In this document: piece by piece, positions 36,001-47,391 of the stretch
How positions within the stretch are numbered: the first letter of the stretch is position 1
Layout: the number at the start of each line of letters is the position of its first letter
Assembly: GCF_022376445.1 (NCBI RefSeq)
Contig: NW_025954973.1
Coordinates: 494,406-558,405, forward strand
Reading direction: 5' to 3'
Source of the DNA: Fomitopsis serialis
Lineage: Eukaryota; Basidiomycota; Agaricomycetes; Polyporales; Fomitopsidaceae
Length of the DNA stretch: 64,000 bases
Translations under genes and position numbers: made by a program
The notes under the pieces: model-generated
The model's database searches: none
What the model saw: the letters and a program-made list of their open reading frames with translations, nothing else
What the model was told of the DNA's origin: nothing

Positions 36001-37578
36001 GCGGGCAGCATCGGGCCCTTGTTGGGCGGGCGTTCAGGCGGAGCTGTTGCAGGCCCCGGTTTTTCGTCCAGAAGTAGACTCTACGCGGGTGGTCAGTATG
36101 GGGGTGGATCACGCTGGGAACGACGCACCTCGGAGCCGGCGGAGCGGCCGTAGAACGTCGCTGCCCCGTCGTCGCGCACCGCGAGCGTCCCGAACGAGTC
36201 GATGTACTCGCTCTCCTCGTCTTCCTCTTCTTCCTCTTCGAACAACCCGTCGCCGCCCAGCCTGGATGCCGCCGAGTGCAGCTCCAGGCCGGACTTGATT
36301 TTGAGACGATCGCGGGACAACAACGGGTGCGTCTCGCGCGACACGGACGACTGGAGGAGCGCGAGCGAGTCTTCGAGTTCGCGGATGCGGTCGCTCATCT
36401 CCGCGATCTTTCGGTGTAGGCGGTCGGTGTCCGCCAGGATAAATCTGCACTCGTGTTTGTTAGAACCATGTTCGCAATGAGTTATAGATACTTTGACACT
36501 GATGTTTCGTAAAGTCAAAGGCCTGACACTGGAGCGTAAACCCATGCGACGTCAACGGTCTGTCTCATGGCAATTGTGGCACACCATTGACTTTGGGTGC
36601 GCATATGATAATTGTATCCATGTCGCTAGGTCTCGCCCCAAAAAATTACACACGCGCAGAGAACATCGGGTGTTGACCCGGTGTTGACTGCAGGTGATCC
36701 GCGCCTTCTGCGATATGACCTCAGACACTTGCCACGACCGCCTCGATACTGTTGGGTGTGGTGTGTGTAATCTTGGTGGAAACATAAACCGACGCACTCA
36801 AGCTCTGTGCAAGCCCACACAGGACCCATGATCATACGCGAGAACGCCTGCTCCGCAACTCGTAGGTCTTGTCCGGACTGAAAGGATAATCCGCCCGAGA
36901 AGTCAGGACGAGAACCTAGCAGGTGGCCAAGCCTGCGCGACCATCCCGACACAATCCCTCAGAACTCTACCGACAAGGCCCGCCCCGCAGGTAGGCGTCA
37001 ACCACCGTGAGTGGCACGCCGAGATCGCACAGGAGAATACTATGGCCATTTTGTGTCCCGAGCTCCTGGGGCAACCATTTGTACGGACGCCCATCGACCC
37101 TGCTCGGCGATGGCTCCAAGAGTCGGGTTTTGATACCCTCTAGAACGCGTAAGTCCGACCGCTTTCTGCCCGATGATCATGGCGGGGGGTTCGTTGAGCC
37201 TACGACCACGCCCGATTGCTAGACAGCGTGAGTCTCAACAGCGTTCGGGGCTCGCGTCTGCCCTTGAGTGGCACAAGCATCGCTCCGAGCCGTCTCCGCG
37301 CCTACACTAGCGAAAAGCCTCCTCCCCGCGCGCGTACATGCATCGAAACACACCACGACGACTCACCTGGTACCCTGACCAGTGGTAAGGCTCCCATTGG
37401 GACAGATGGAAGAGCAGCCTCTTCGTTTGCAAGACGAACACGGGACGGTCTTGTCGCACTTGAGCTTGAGGCGACGGCATTCTGCGCAAGATATGGCACC
37501 TCTTGCGCGCTTGAAGGCCTGCTCCTGGGCCCGCGCGGACCGCTCCTTGTCGTCGCGGGGGCGGACTGTGTTGGGCAT
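33071..37578 (-). CDS. Zn(II)2Cys6 transcription factor with fungal-specific regulatory domain
   Basis: Seven exons (37578-37367, 36444-36129, 36080-35381, 35267-35067, 34997-34782, 34725-34520, 34465-33071) splice in frame to 1081 residues. The binuclear cluster is near residues 30-62 (CAECRRLKLKCDKTVPCSSC then C-x5-C). A coiled-coil dimerisation helix follows (LHRKIAEMSDRIRELEDSLALLQ), then an acidic patch. The middle homology region / Fungal_trans domain covers about residues 190-600 (HLPPWPRAAQLCDLYLEQAPW; CARWKLSP; RRALFWEVFITDCWQ; LHLTLLYVHRCFFAQAL). The C-terminal 350 residues are disordered and rich in Gln, Pro, Tyr and Gly, a likely activation region. It is a nuclear DNA-binding regulator with unknown targets. 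The exon 3 donor is a weak GTGTGA chosen by frame. Intron 1 is 922 bp, unlike the other introns of about 50-115 bp. Confidence 0.9.
36445..37366 (-). other. Unusually long first intron of the transcription factor gene
   Basis: 922 bp between GTGAGT and GTGCAG, inserted in the codon after GSLTTGQGT. No terminal repeats or coding remnants are obvious. It could house a regulatory element, a non-coding RNA or an old insertion. Confidence 0.6.
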
Positions 37579-40438
37579 GGCGGTGGGCGGGGTTCAAGCG
37601 ACGCAAGGCGGGGATCACGGTGTGGGGGCGTCGGCGGGTGCTGGGGCGTTGTCGACGTCGTTGGCGGCCAGTCAGCGGGGCCTTACGAGACGACGCGTGC
37701 ACGGACGATTCATTGCGCTTGGACAGTCGTGGTCGTTCTTATCGAGACACGCCCGTCACGCCCGCAGAGCACGCTCTCCGCTTTGGGCAATGCCGCCGGC
37801 TGCCCTCCGCCATCTGCTTCCGCGGCCATCACCTCCTTCCCACCGCCGGGCCCTCTACGTCCCGACGTTACGTACATTCCCCCATGTTGCTGTGGACAAG
37901 CTGTGGCTGCTTTTGCTCTGTCGCCGTGTCTCTTCACTGCCCAGGACACCGTCGAGCGATGAGCAGAAAGTTTTTATGGGGCTGTTATCGGGTGCGTCTG
38001 CATACGGGTCGCACCGTTCTGACATTGACAGTGGCAGCCATGCGAGCGGGACAGAATCGGAGCCCCCCTAACTCGATTATATCATCGAAACTCGCATTCG
38101 TGTCGCATGTGACGCCTGCGACGCAAGATGCCTTGCGAACAAGGTTACAGGTGGTCCGAGGCAAGTACGCGCACTCCGCGGTCTAAGTATGTTCTTACGT
38201 CCGCGTCGAATCAGCAACACAACTCTGATCTATGGCCTCAAGTCGGGTGAGTGCATCCAAGAACATATCTGAGCTCTCGCGTGACGCCACAGTTACAGAC
38301 GCGGCATTGCAGCACCCGCTCGTTCGTCTGCAAGTACATATGTGTGGCCCGGATCACTTCCGTCACAGCGAGAGTGGCCCTGGCATGACAGTCAGCGGCA
38401 GTCCGTCCGTACTTATTCGCTCGTGGCGTTTTCCTGCAGAGCAAATTGCCCACCTCGCAAAAACACTACACGTGTCCGGAGCGTGTTTGCTTCCGCCACT
38501 GACGCGAAGGGCTCACCAGCTTCGTGAGCCGAGGCATGGCTCCTGCGAGCTGCGCGCCCTGACATTGACATCAGCACCGCGGGAGGTGGCTCGGTGTTCG
38601 CCGTCAACAAAGCCCAGGCACGATGCGGAGCGAGAGACCCCCATAAAGACTTACGGAGATATTGCCTAAGCCGTCATTACGACGACATACATGGTCATTT
38701 TCCAAGACCAGCAGGCGCACTAGTCTCAGGCGGATCTCCCCACGATCATTGGTGAGTCGCCTCGTGAAGTGCCTAGCATTTTTTCGTCAGAAGGTCGGTG
38801 TACAAGGACCGCCGTCTGCAGCCAAGTCATGCATTGACAAGCGTGGCCGGCGCGAACGACATACGGGCGTATCTGGCAACAGAGCTACCGCATACAGGCA
38901 CTCGCGCAGACTCCCATGACCAAGCGCACCGTCGCCACCGGGTCAGAGACAACGTTGGCGAAGGAACATCCTCACAGGGACTGAATCAAGTGCGGATCCG
39001 AGTCAGTCCGAATGTCAATGATGCTCGGTGTCACCTGAAGCTTGTCCAATCTGCACCGACGAGTATGTAGGTGATCTTCTGCCAAGATGCATTGTGCCTT
39101 CCCACCGCCAAACGACGTGGTCCAATCGGCTCGACGTGGTTCGGAGACTTGTGTGCCTGCGGAACAACCCATGCACCCCACAATCGACACCCGTCTGCCC
39201 ATCGTTTGCCCCATGCTTTTTAGCGGCGAGCAGTTCAGCAAGTTCTCCAATGATTCTCCACTACGTGTTCTCTACACGCGGAAAACGACACGTTGCTTGC
39301 AGTTCGCATCGCTGTCTCAGTGCATAGTAGGTATGCAACTACACTATATGCGCATATAGTCCACTCACACTCGCGTTCGGACTGCCAGACGAGGCACGAA
39401 TATGTCCGCCGATCCCTGCAAGGCGAAAGCGGACCTTGGCGCTTCAGGCTGTACGCATTCTGAAATTTATACAGGGAATTGGCCACATATATGCAGCCCG
39501 ACTACACAGTATTTGCTTTCGTCGTCCGTTCGGATCCTAACATGTGGTGTTCGCCTCCTCTCTGCTTATAAGAGCAGCAATGTACACAGATGTCGTGATC
39601 CGCCATATCCTGAACTTCATGCAGAGCGGGCATCCGGAATTGTCGAGCCGGCGACGTGCGCAAGATTCCTTACGTGGGCCCCGCAGTACTTACCAGTCTC
39701 CCCCTTCGCACAGCATTTATGCTCACATTTTACACGCTGCAAACATATGCGATGACGACTGTCTGCGTGTATCGGGATGCTTTACATATTCTGCGTCCAC
39801 CTGACCGCTTTATCAAATCGAGGGTCGTCGCTAACTTATACGCGCTTTTCATCCAATGCGTGGATGGGCATGCGTACTAGTAACACCAGCGAAGACCAAT
39901 TGAGAGCCACACAAGTCTGACTCTCGTGGGTATCGAGAACAACGAGGCGATACTTCGTACCTGTATATGGCGGGGAAGCATGTCATGTAAGGAGGTTTCC
40001 GAGGAACAACTTCGAGGACTGCTTCGAGACCGCTACGAAGAGTACCCAGTGTTTCTTTCGAGTAAGTCATACACCTCGTCCATCATTCGTTTGTTGACAA
40101 TGTCTTCACCGACATGCAGGTCTATCTGCAGCAACCTGCCGTCGTAGTGTCGCCCTCGACGTTGTAGGGTTTGATGGCGTGCAGAGCGCACAGATAAGTG
40201 TGGCTCGGCGGCAGCTGCACCACTGGTTCGCGATACTTGGGTTAGCACAGGTTCCGTCAGGCGCAGTGCGTTTATAAATCACCGCAATGTGCAGGCGTAA
40301 ATCTAGTTCTTCTCCGCAGGACACACGTTGCCCGCTGTGATAACGATCTCCTTCGGTCGTCGCTGCGCTCTCCGAGACGCAGCACTTTCTAGGGGCAGGC
40401 CTATATCGCTACAGGGGCGGGCCATCGTCTCTGCGACA
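37579..40438. other. Divergent promoter region and decayed AAA-unit sequence; no gene seen
   Basis: 37.6-38.88 kb is the transcription factor promoter side with no recognisable gene. From about 38.885 kb the sequence is the inverted counterpart of 25.16-23.7 kb: the 5' block of the AAA unit. It holds the same broken open stretches, among them minus-strand GRLLQIDLHVGE around 40.1 kb and plus-strand IQCVDG around 39.86 kb, and no complete reading frame. Confidence 0.45.
40273..40278 (+). promoter_or_regulatory. TATA box of AAA-5
   Basis: TATAAA in the context GTGCGTTTATAAATC, 161-166 bp before the ATG, conserved in position with the AAA-3 element. Confidence 0.5.
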
Positions 40439-42990
40439 ATGACAGAGTATACAGGAAACGAAGTGGAGGAGAAAGGAGAATCGCAATGGACGTGGCTGGG
40501 GAGTCTGTACTCCTATTTTGCACCCACGCCCGCACCTGCGGAGGCGGAACCATGCGTGGACATAAGCTCTCCTGGGTGAGTCCTCGCTCGGTGTTACCTG
40601 TAAACCAATAACACAAGACGTTTCCTCAGGCTCACATCTGCGTACAGTCTGCAGGTCAAGCGGGTCGATCACGTCTACGACATGTATACATGCATGTGGT
40701 CATACGAGGACACCAAGGTCCAGGCCACCCCGCATGTGTTGCACGGTGGAAAGACGGCGGACGGCGCCGACGTCTGGCGGTCCTTCTGTTTCGTGGTAGT
40801 GCGCCAGATGCCCACTTGTGCGGGAGAAGAGCCGGCCGTCGCGGTGACGATCAAGAGTCCATACTTGGTAGCGGCTTGTCAGGACGTCATTGGAGAGATC
40901 TCGGGCATCTCGTGGACGGCCGACCCTCTCGAGGTACGTGTTGCTTGACTGTCATACTCAACTGCACCCCCTGACTCGTTTTCGATCGCAGCTTCCAGTC
41001 GATCTGTTGATCCAGGCATTCCCCAAGCTCGTAGAGTACCGCCAAGAACTGGAAGACAGAGCGAGCCGCCCGAGCGACGACTCTCAGGAACCAGAAGACA
41101 GCGCGGATCGCTCGAGCGATGACGACACTGAGGTGCTCGCCAGCCTCGAGATCCTCATCAGCTACTTGCGCGAAGACCACGGAGTCATCATCTCTCAGAT
41201 TGCCGGCCTGCTGGCACACGAGGAGATAACTTGGGATCTGCTCCACGCCATCTTACTCCCCGGCACGTTGCTCGTCAGCACGGACGCGACGACGGGGGAG
41301 CCTCGCGCTCTACAGCTCAAGCAGTTCGACAAAGGGGCTCGCGGGTACACGCTCTACTGCGAGGGCATCGATGCCGTGGACGTTGAGCTGGACGACGTCG
41401 CTGACTCTGATCTGGCGCATGTTGTACCTGCGAAGCGATTCTGCAGGGTCGAGCACACTCGGTTCATTCCGCGTTTCAAGGGGGTAGTGAAGATCAATAC
41501 GTTGCCTGCGTACCCGATGAAGTACCACAGCAATGAAGGAGGTCTGAGGGCTGCACTCCTCGCCCGGGCACGCAAGTGGATCGACTTGTACGGAGTGCAA
41601 CATGTGCGGTATCAAGGGATTTCTGTCTATAATCGCAAGAAGTTCGAGGTGAGTCGCGTAGAGTCAATTGGTAAGCTGTATCCACTGACGTCGTGCGACG
41701 AGATTGATTCCAGGGTGATGATCGACGGAGGTGATGAAATCGTACTTGTCACTGTCAGAGTATTGATCTGATGACGATGCAGCTGCGTTCAGACACCACA
41801 ATCCGAACTACGACATGCTTGAGGTCGTTGATCAGACAGAGTTCAGAGTCATTCCGGCGGAAGAAACCATTGCGGACTCAGACATTGGACCGCCAGATAC
41901 TCTGACACGCGATCCGGACGCGGCGTCCGATGCTGGGGAGACAACCATCCCGCAGTATTTTAGTTGGCAACTGCCAGACGACGATCTCATTCTCGCTTCG
42001 CCCGTGCTGTACGGGTTCAGCCTTTCCGACAAGCTATGGCGTGAGTACCTAGCATACATGCTCATGCATCCACTCATCTCTCGTGTACTAGTCGAGTTCA
42101 ACGTCGAGAAAATCCACCCCATCGTATGGTCCGATGAGCCCTTCACGAACCTTGTGCTCCCGGGCAATCGTAGGGAGCTCCTGCGATCCCTCATAGAGGC
42201 GCACAACTCCAACATCAATTTCGACGACTTCGTACAAGGGAAGGGCCAGGGCCTCGTCATCAATCTCTTCGGTCCTCCGGGAGTTGGAAAGACTCTGTCT
42301 GCGGAGGCAACCAGCGAGCACCTAAAGAGACCGCTTTACATGATCGGGGGCGGGGACCTTGGTACCGACGCCAACGCTGTCGATACTGCTCTCAAGCGCG
42401 TCTTCAGTATAGCTACGCGCTGGGGGGCGATTGTGCTCATAGACGAGGTATGTTCGTCTGCCTATCTGCTGCCAGTGCTAGCTGTACTGACGCCGGAGTC
42501 TTAGGCAGATGTATTCCTGGAACAGCGATCTATGCATGACTTGTTACGCAATGCCATGGTCGCGGTTTTGTACGTGTTCTTATCAAGCACGGCCGCACTC
42601 CTGACTAATGGTTCTGCAAGTTTGCGGCATGTCGAATATTACCGCGGGATCCTCTTTCTGACGACAAACAGGGTCACGGCCTTCGATCCAGCCTTCCTGT
42701 CTCGTATCCACGTTGCTCTTCATTTCCGGGATCTGAGCAAGGAAGCGAAACTCAAGATATGGCAGGCTTTCCTCCATAAAGTCAAGATGGACAGCCTCAC
42801 CGCGGAGCAGCTAGACGATCTCGTCGGTCGAGAGGTCAACGGGCGTCAGATCAAGAACGCTACCAGGACGGCCACCTCGCTGGCTAGGAGCCGTGGAGAG
42901 ACGCTGGGGTATAGTCATCTCGCTGAAACCCTAGATGCGATGGAAGAATTCGAGAGCGAGTTCAATGCCATATCCCGCAGTGGCTTGTGA
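40439..42990 (+). CDS. DUF7025-AAA+ ATPase (AAA-5)
   Basis: Eight exons (40439-40575, 40648-40933, 40992-41648, 41703-41730, 41783-42040, 42092-42447, 42505-42569, 42621-42990) splice to 718 residues, the longest copy. Domains follow the family order: leader MTEYTGNEVEEKGE, DUF7025 over about residues 50-380, linker, then the AAA core with GPPGVGKT near residue 515, Walker B near 570 split by an intron, LTTNR, and DPAFLSRIHVAL near 620. Compared with AAA-3, exon 3 carries 45 extra bases that add 15 acidic residues, apparently by duplication of the SxDD segment (RPSDDSQEPEDSADRSSDD). The equivalent intron sites are conserved in sequence with AAA-3 in inverted orientation. All catalytic motifs are present. 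No MYND gene follows; only the palindrome remains downstream. Confidence 0.93.
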
Positions 42991-43337
42991 GTGCTGTTGG
43001 GCGTGGTTGCACGCGGTACACAGATGGCCACTGGCATTTGATTGTTTGAAATAATTTATTATCGAATCTGCTGGCTCCGAGAGCATGCGTCAATGTTCAA
43101 ACGTTCAGAACGTTCAGATCTCAGACCGAGTTGGACACTCAAGGAACGAACGAGTCACGACTCCGAGTCGGACGCGAAAGCTGCGACATTTTAAGGCTGT
43201 CGTTGCTTATGTGCTCGGGTTGGCCATGATTTACGACGCGTTAGGATACAAGTACTTACTTAGTACTAGTTAGCCGTACCACATATGGCTCACCACGGAC
43301 GGTTTCGTGTCGCGGTCGACGCGTTGACGCCGGGTGG

Positions 43338-43355
43338 GGTCACGGTACCGTGACC
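43338..43355. promoter_or_regulatory. Perfect 18-bp palindrome downstream of AAA-5
   Basis: GGTCACGGTACCGTGACC, about 350 bp after the stop of AAA-5. It is followed on the complementary strand by the shared GGCGTCAACGCGTCGACCGCG-like tract found in all three units. Confidence 0.55.
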
Positions 43356-44258
43356 GTGTCTCCTCCTCCGGGCCGCACCTGAGTTCGAGAGCTCGTCTTC
43401 CTTGACTCTATCCTCGACGATAATTCTGCCTCCGTCAATCTGGTCTTCCCATGAGTGGGACTTATGGTGGTTTAACTGAGAGCTCATTATCGCATGTCTG
43501 AATTGCTAGGTGACTTCGGCTGGGAGTTGGACGACGTGAGCATGAGCTGCTACTCGACCTCAGTCAATGTGAACTTCCCTAGCCGCTCTCACGCCGCACA
43601 AGTCTGAGCAGAAGAAACTCCGGGCCTTGTGCCCCTTCTGCTCGGACCGCTAGTATGCGTAGCATGGACGCAGGATGACGTGCCAATAGCTACACGCAGT
43701 CTGCCAGTATCATATAGTGGGTTTGGTGCGTAATCATCAACTTGAATGCTGCGCATGCGTCTCACTTGAAGGACACGAGAACACAATTCCACCTAATGCG
43801 TGTCGTGCTCTACACACGGCGCCCGCCCACAATTGCATAAGTAGTCCCGAGACTACGCAGAGTTCGATGCGCTACCAAGTCATGTGTATCGGTAACGTCA
43901 GCGAAGCATGGAGCATTCCTCATCCTAGTGAAATGAAGCGGTATTTGGCAGAGATGCAGGCCACCAATTGACTTGCGGGGGAACTACTGTAAATATTTTT
44001 AGTCGCGATAGCGGTGTGCTGCGCGGTGAGTAAAGTGCTGTATATTTCTTGTGCATATCGGTGACTTATTCGAGTGACAGACAAGTCCTCTGCATATCTG
44101 TGCCTACTCTTGCACACCGGTATGGCCAATGCAGGTCTGACTGGGATGAAATATCCATGGAACAGGCCATTGCAAAGAGCGGAATGGCTGTGTTGTCCGG
44201 TATTATGTATCTCCGTTAACAAAGATCGGGTCATATGGTTCTTTAGGCGCACTGCAGG

Positions 44259-44264
44259 TATAAA
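44259..44264 (+). promoter_or_regulatory. TATA box of AAA-6
   Basis: TATAAA, 134-139 bp before the chosen ATG at 44398. Confidence 0.45.
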
Positions 44265-44397
44265 GGAATTGACCGTCGATAGAGTCCATGCGACTGGGTG
44301 CCCGCTGAGACCACGTTCCTCTCAGCTGCGGTCGCCGGACGCGTAATAGCAACAAAGAAGCCGAGCACAGACAACTCAGAGGCCAGCGATCTCAACG

Positions 44398-46852
44398 ATG
44401 GGGCTGAAATGGAACATAGGAAAAGGTGAGAAAGGAGGAACGGGACGACGATGGAGGTGGTGCGAGAGAAAGAAAGGAAACGTCCCCTCGCATGGACGCA
44501 ATCCTGAAGCTCAATCATCCGTGGATGCAAGTCCTAGGTGTTACATCTTCCTGACTGGTCTAAATCGACGGACTAACACCGTCTCTTGTCAGACCCACAC
44601 CTACTTTGCGTGTCAAGCGAGTCGATCATTTCTTCAACAGGAAGAACGGTGTATGGTCATACAAGGACACCAAGATCAAGTCTACCCCACAGGTTTTACC
44701 TGGTGGTAAGACATCGGAAGGCTCCGATATCTGGCAGTCTTTCTGCTTTGTGGTAGTGCGCGAGTTTTCGGCGGACTCCGTTCCAGGAGAAGAGCCGTCC
44801 GTGGCAGTGACAATCAAGAGTCCCTATCTGAAATCAGCTTGCAAGGACGTCATCGGAGAAGTCCCAGGACTCTCCTGGACGGTCGATCCTCTTGAGGTAT
44901 CCCTCCGAGTTGTTCGTTCCACATCCTTGATTCACTCGCTGACGATGTGACAGCTCCCCATCAACCTGTTGATCCGATTCTTCCCTCAGCTCACGGAGTA
45001 TCATCAAACGTTGCAAGAACGAGCGGGCCGCACTAGCGACGAGGAAGACGTGCTCGCGAGCCTTGATGCTCTCCTGAACTATCTGCGTGAAGACCACGGG
45101 GTCACCATCTCTCAGATCGCGGACCTCCTGGCACAGAAGGAGATCACGTCGGATCTCCTCTATGCGATTCTCATCCCCGAAACGCTGTTCACCTGCAGAG
45201 ACGACACGACCGGGGAGCCTCTCGCGTTACAACTCAAGAGCTCCGAGAAAGCACTTGGTGGATATGCGCTACACTGCGAGGGTCTCGACACTACTACGTC
45301 TGCAGAGGGATTCGGTAGGGTCAAATGCACGTGGCACGTTCCGCGTTTCAAAGGAGTTGTGAAGATCAATACGCTCCCTATCTACCCGATGAGGTACCAC
45401 AGCGACGAAGGAAGTTTGAGGAGGGCCCTCCTTGCTCGGGCGCGCAAATGGGTCGACCTCAACGGTGTACACCATGTGCAGTACGAAGGGACTGCCGTCC
45501 GTAATTCGACCACATACGAGGTGAGTTGTCAGTGCCTGTAATACTGACTGTAATGGCTGACACGCTTCGACAAGATTGACTCCAGGGTGATGATCGACCG
45601 AGGTAACAACTTTGCACTTAATGCTATTACGACTGTAGACGATCTGACTCGGGATCACACCAGGCGCCTTCAAGCACCATAACCCCAAGCAGGCGATGCC
45701 TGAGGTCATTGTCGCAGTGGAAGACCCCACCACCCCAGAGGGGTCAGTTATCTCGCATTCGGAAGTAGACACCCAGGTCGATTTGCATTACGATGAGAAG
45801 GCTAGCCCGCAGGATCAGCACATGGCAGACGATGAACTAATTCTCGCCTCGCCAGTGTTGTACGGGTTCAGCCTGTCTGACAAGCTATGGCGTGAGTCCT
45901 TGATACATGCATCTATGCAGAACGCCAGTACTGACTCGCGTACACTAGTCAAATTGAACGTCGAGAAAGTCCAACCTATCGAATGGTCCAATGAGCCGTT
46001 CACGAACCTCGTCCTATCGGGTAATCGAAGAGACCTCCTGCGATCTCTCGTTGAAGCACACAACTCTAACTTGAACTTCGACGATTTCGTCAAAGGCAAG
46101 GGACAAGGTCTCGTCATAAACCTCTTCGGCCCTCCCGGAGTCGGCAAGACTCTGTCCGCGGAGGCTACTAGCGAGCACCTCAGGAGACCGCTGTACATGA
46201 TTGGAGGTGGGGACCTCGGGGAGTCCGCGGACGCTGTCGACGCCAATTTGAAGAGGGTCTTCAGTATGGCCGCGCGCTGGAGGGCCATCGTGCTCATAGA
46301 CGAGGTAGATCCGCTTGGTGGTAGCTCGTTAGCCCAAGCCGTACTGATGTCGTGGGCATAGGCCGATGTGTTTCTAGAGCAGCGCGCTATGAACGACCTG
46401 TCACGCAATGCCATGGTCGCAGTGTTGTATGTCACCTCTCATCCTTGAGAAGTGCCTTCCTGATTCGCCTTTGTGTTAGTTTGCGGCACGTCGAGTACTA
46501 CCGCGGCATCCTGTTTCTCACTACGAACAGGGTCAAGGCCTTCGACCAAGCCTTCTTGTCTCGCATCCACGTTGCTCTCCGCTTCCAAGAGCTGAGCAAG
46601 GAGGCCAAGTACAAGATCTGGCAGGCTTTCCTTCTGAAAGTGGACTCGGCGGACCTCACGGCGGACGAGCTAGACAATCTCGTCAGCCGAGAGGTGAACG
46701 GGCGTCAGATCAAGAACGCTACCAGGACTGCGACCTCGCTCGCGCAGAGCCGTGGAGAGAAGCTCGGATATCGCCATCTCTCGGAGACTCTCGATGCCAT
46801 GGAAGAGTTTGATAACGAGTTTAAGGCCATCTCCCAGAGCAAGACCGTGTGA
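44398..46852 (+). CDS. DUF7025-AAA+ ATPase (AAA-6)
   Basis: Eight exons (44398-44537, 44593-44896, 44954-45520, 45575-45602, 45664-45891, 45949-46304, 46362-46426, 46480-46852) splice to 686 residues. The leader is basic (GTGRRWRWCERKKG) and ends SVDASPR like AAA-2, which suggests AAA-2 and AAA-6 form a subgroup distinct from AAA-3, -4 and -5. DUF7025 is complete (LRVKRVDHFF; WQSFCFVVVREF; TIKSPYLKSACKDVIGE; FKGVVKINTLPIYPM). The AAA core has GPPGVGKT, IVLIDE|ADVFLEQR, LTTNR and an arginine-finger strand with DQAFLSRIHVAL, where Pro is replaced by Gln relative to the sisters. It is followed on the same strand, about 540 bp downstream, by the intact MYND-C. This is the only AAA-MYND pair in the window in which both genes are open. 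Confidence 0.93.
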
Positions 46853-47391
46853 TTGTACAACTATGGAATGGATGTGCATGGACTCTAGAACGAGACTTGG
46901 TACTAACAATTGCATGCGCGAGCAGCACATTGACAACAGAGCGTAAACGAGTCTAGGAAATTGCAAGTGTGACCTGAGTACTAATGATGGGCCCTTTGAG
47001 CACTGCGTGGACCCGTCGCGCCAGGCACCTCCAGCTTGAATACTCTGCCATGCCATGTATACTACTTGATAGCTTCGTGGTGAGCAGTCGAGCAAGTTAC
47101 CACGAGTTGCACTCGACTGATTTCCACGTAGGGATGGTGAGAAGCAAGTGAGAAGACGAGGAATCGACAGTATCGCGATATATATGCTCGCAGGCTGAAC
47201 AGTGGAAATTGGCCAGACGACAGGCGCGTCTCGAGCAAATGGTTACAGTAACGTGACCGCGTTTTTGAATCCCGCGGCCGACCCGACTCGAAGCCCGGTC
47301 ATCGAGTCATCCGCGACTGCCACTCACTCTGTACCGTTTCGATATCTACAGAACTCCTGAAGCTTGAAGATCGACGTCGCTCTAGCCCAAT
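46853..47391. other. Spacer between AAA-6 and MYND-C
   Basis: No gene. It contains a degenerate palindrome at 47241 and a TATATAT motif near 47178, about 210 bp before the MYND-C ATG, which could be its TATA box. Confidence 0.5.
47241..47258. promoter_or_regulatory. Degenerate palindrome copy upstream of MYND-C
   Basis: GGTTACAGTAACGTGACC keeps the outer half-site GTGACC and part of the left half. It lies about 135 bp before the MYND-C ATG. Its place between AAA and MYND matches the AAA-3 unit. Confidence 0.35.

Larger units (their letters stand above)
38885..43550 (+). repeat. Right arm of the large imperfect inverted duplication (AAA-5 unit)
   Basis: It is collinear on the plus strand with 25160-20760 on the minus strand, from the upstream block through the AAA gene to the 3' palindrome. 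Its last 450 bp (43.1-43.55 kb) are closer to the AAA-4 3' flank at 25.19-25.6 kb than to the AAA-3 flank. The three units have therefore been reshuffled or partly converted. Boundaries were set by eye. Confidence 0.75.
42991..44397. other. 3' flank of AAA-5 and promoter of AAA-6; no gene seen
   Basis: Up to about 43.55 kb this is the repeated AAA 3' flank with the palindrome. Beyond it no gene or known repeat is recognisable. A MYND gene would be expected here by comparison with the AAA-3 and AAA-6 units but no trace was found. Confidence 0.5.

Noticed and set aside
35628..36077. Plus-strand frame rich in Arg opposite the transcription factor
   Set aside because: It is a mirror of the Fungal_trans exon on the minus strand with no independent support.
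37579..38700. Long plus-strand open frames (such as 37216-37962 and 37382-38071)
   Set aside because: They overlap in three frames, read through the zinc-cluster exon on the opposite strand and have no domain; they are antisense shadows of GC-rich coding and promoter DNA.
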